This document shows positions 63,687 to 64,000 of a stretch of DNA of 64,000 nucleotides, piece by piece. The DNA is from Sordaria brevicollis (Eukaryota; Ascomycota; Sordariomycetes; Sordariales; Sordariaceae), in NCBI GenBank assembly GCA_033439795.1, contig JAUTDP010000004.1, forward strand, positions 3,658,001-3,722,000. The letters are read 5' to 3'. Made by a program: the position numbers and the translations under genes. Under the pieces are notes generated by a model that was given only the letters and a program-made list of their open reading frames with translations, did no database searches and was not told where the DNA came from. Position 1 is the first letter of the stretch. Every line of letters starts with the position of its first letter.

Positions 63687-64000
63687 GTGCCTGGTTGGCT
63701 TCTGTCAGGTTGGTTATGGATATGGTGGTCTTTTCATGAACTGCATTGGATCGGGAAGGACATCAGCATATAAACAAAACGGTGCTTTGAGGATTCCTTC
63801 TCCCTGGTGGAGAACGGATGGATGTATGCTAGTAATGTGTTATTTGAACTGGTTCTGAGCATTTTGGTCCTTTCCCGCCTTCTTGCTTTGAGTGCTGTGC
63901 TTTTGAGCGTGCATTGTTGGGCGGTCGTTGAACGATTGTACCGGTATATATATATTCCAATGCTGCTGTGCCTGTTAGCTCGGTACCTGTTTGTAGCTGT
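63687..64000. other. 3' flank of the cupredoxin gene
   Basis: No gene seen before the window ends. Confidence 0.5.

Noticed and set aside
1..64000. CRISPR arrays, operons or prokaryotic signals
   Set aside because: None seen; the spliced genes, tRNA introns and 5S gene show a eukaryotic nuclear genome.

Overview
The window is chromosomal DNA of a filamentous ascomycete, most likely a Sordariomycete and plausibly of the order Sordariales. The support is: short introns (about 57-84 bp) with GTRNGT-type donors and CTRAC-like branch sites; a solitary, dispersed 5S rRNA gene; intron-bearing tRNAs; GC-rich coding sequence; and typical fungal families (HET domain, Hce2, Kre9/Knh1-like GPI protein, CTK2, DUF3632). 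One inverted repeat shows only transition differences between its arms, which fits repeat-induced point mutation.

Layout. 0-8 kb: 3' end of a CAP59/CMT1-type mannosyltransferase, a three-exon sulfite oxidase, tRNA-Arg and tRNA-Phe, a 340-bp foldback element, a CalB-type secreted lipase and tRNA-Ala. 8-23 kb: a MYND-like zinc protein, a DUF3632 gene carrying an in-frame stop, a two-HKD phospholipase D, an M28 leucine aminopeptidase, a DUF1295 membrane protein and the mitochondrial ATPase AFG1. 23-35 kb: an Hce2-domain secreted protein, a 5S rRNA gene, a sugar bisphosphatase, a degenerate HAD-like nuclear protein, the nucleolar factor ESF1 and a 49-residue membrane protein.

35.9-48.6 kb is the most unusual part. 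Six paralogous loci encode proteins with an interferon-induced 6-16/IFI27 (ISG12)-like membrane domain. They surround a large HET-domain gene and a SAM-dependent methyltransferase gene. The paralogs share a phase-1 intron at the same place in the domain but differ in N-terminal region: none, coiled/amphipathic repeats, or charged leader. Two have long acidic C-terminal tails, one is a 60-residue minimal form and one is decayed. Human IFI6/IFI27 are membrane proteins that modulate cell death, and HET proteins trigger fungal cell death after non-self recognition. The cluster is therefore a candidate allorecognition or cell-death locus, which is an inference from context.

48.6-64 kb: a GC-rich hairpin/tRNA-like island, a conserved hypothetical protein, a FAR1/WRKY-GCM1-like zinc protein, a small basic Ser-rich protein, a Kre9-like GPI protein, a CE1 esterase, the CTDK-I cyclin CTK2, tRNA-Leu and a GPI-anchored cupredoxin. 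Housekeeping genes (ESF1, AFG1, CTK2, tRNAs, 5S) are mixed with secreted enzymes and wall proteins, so apart from the 36-49 kb block this looks like ordinary euchromatin.
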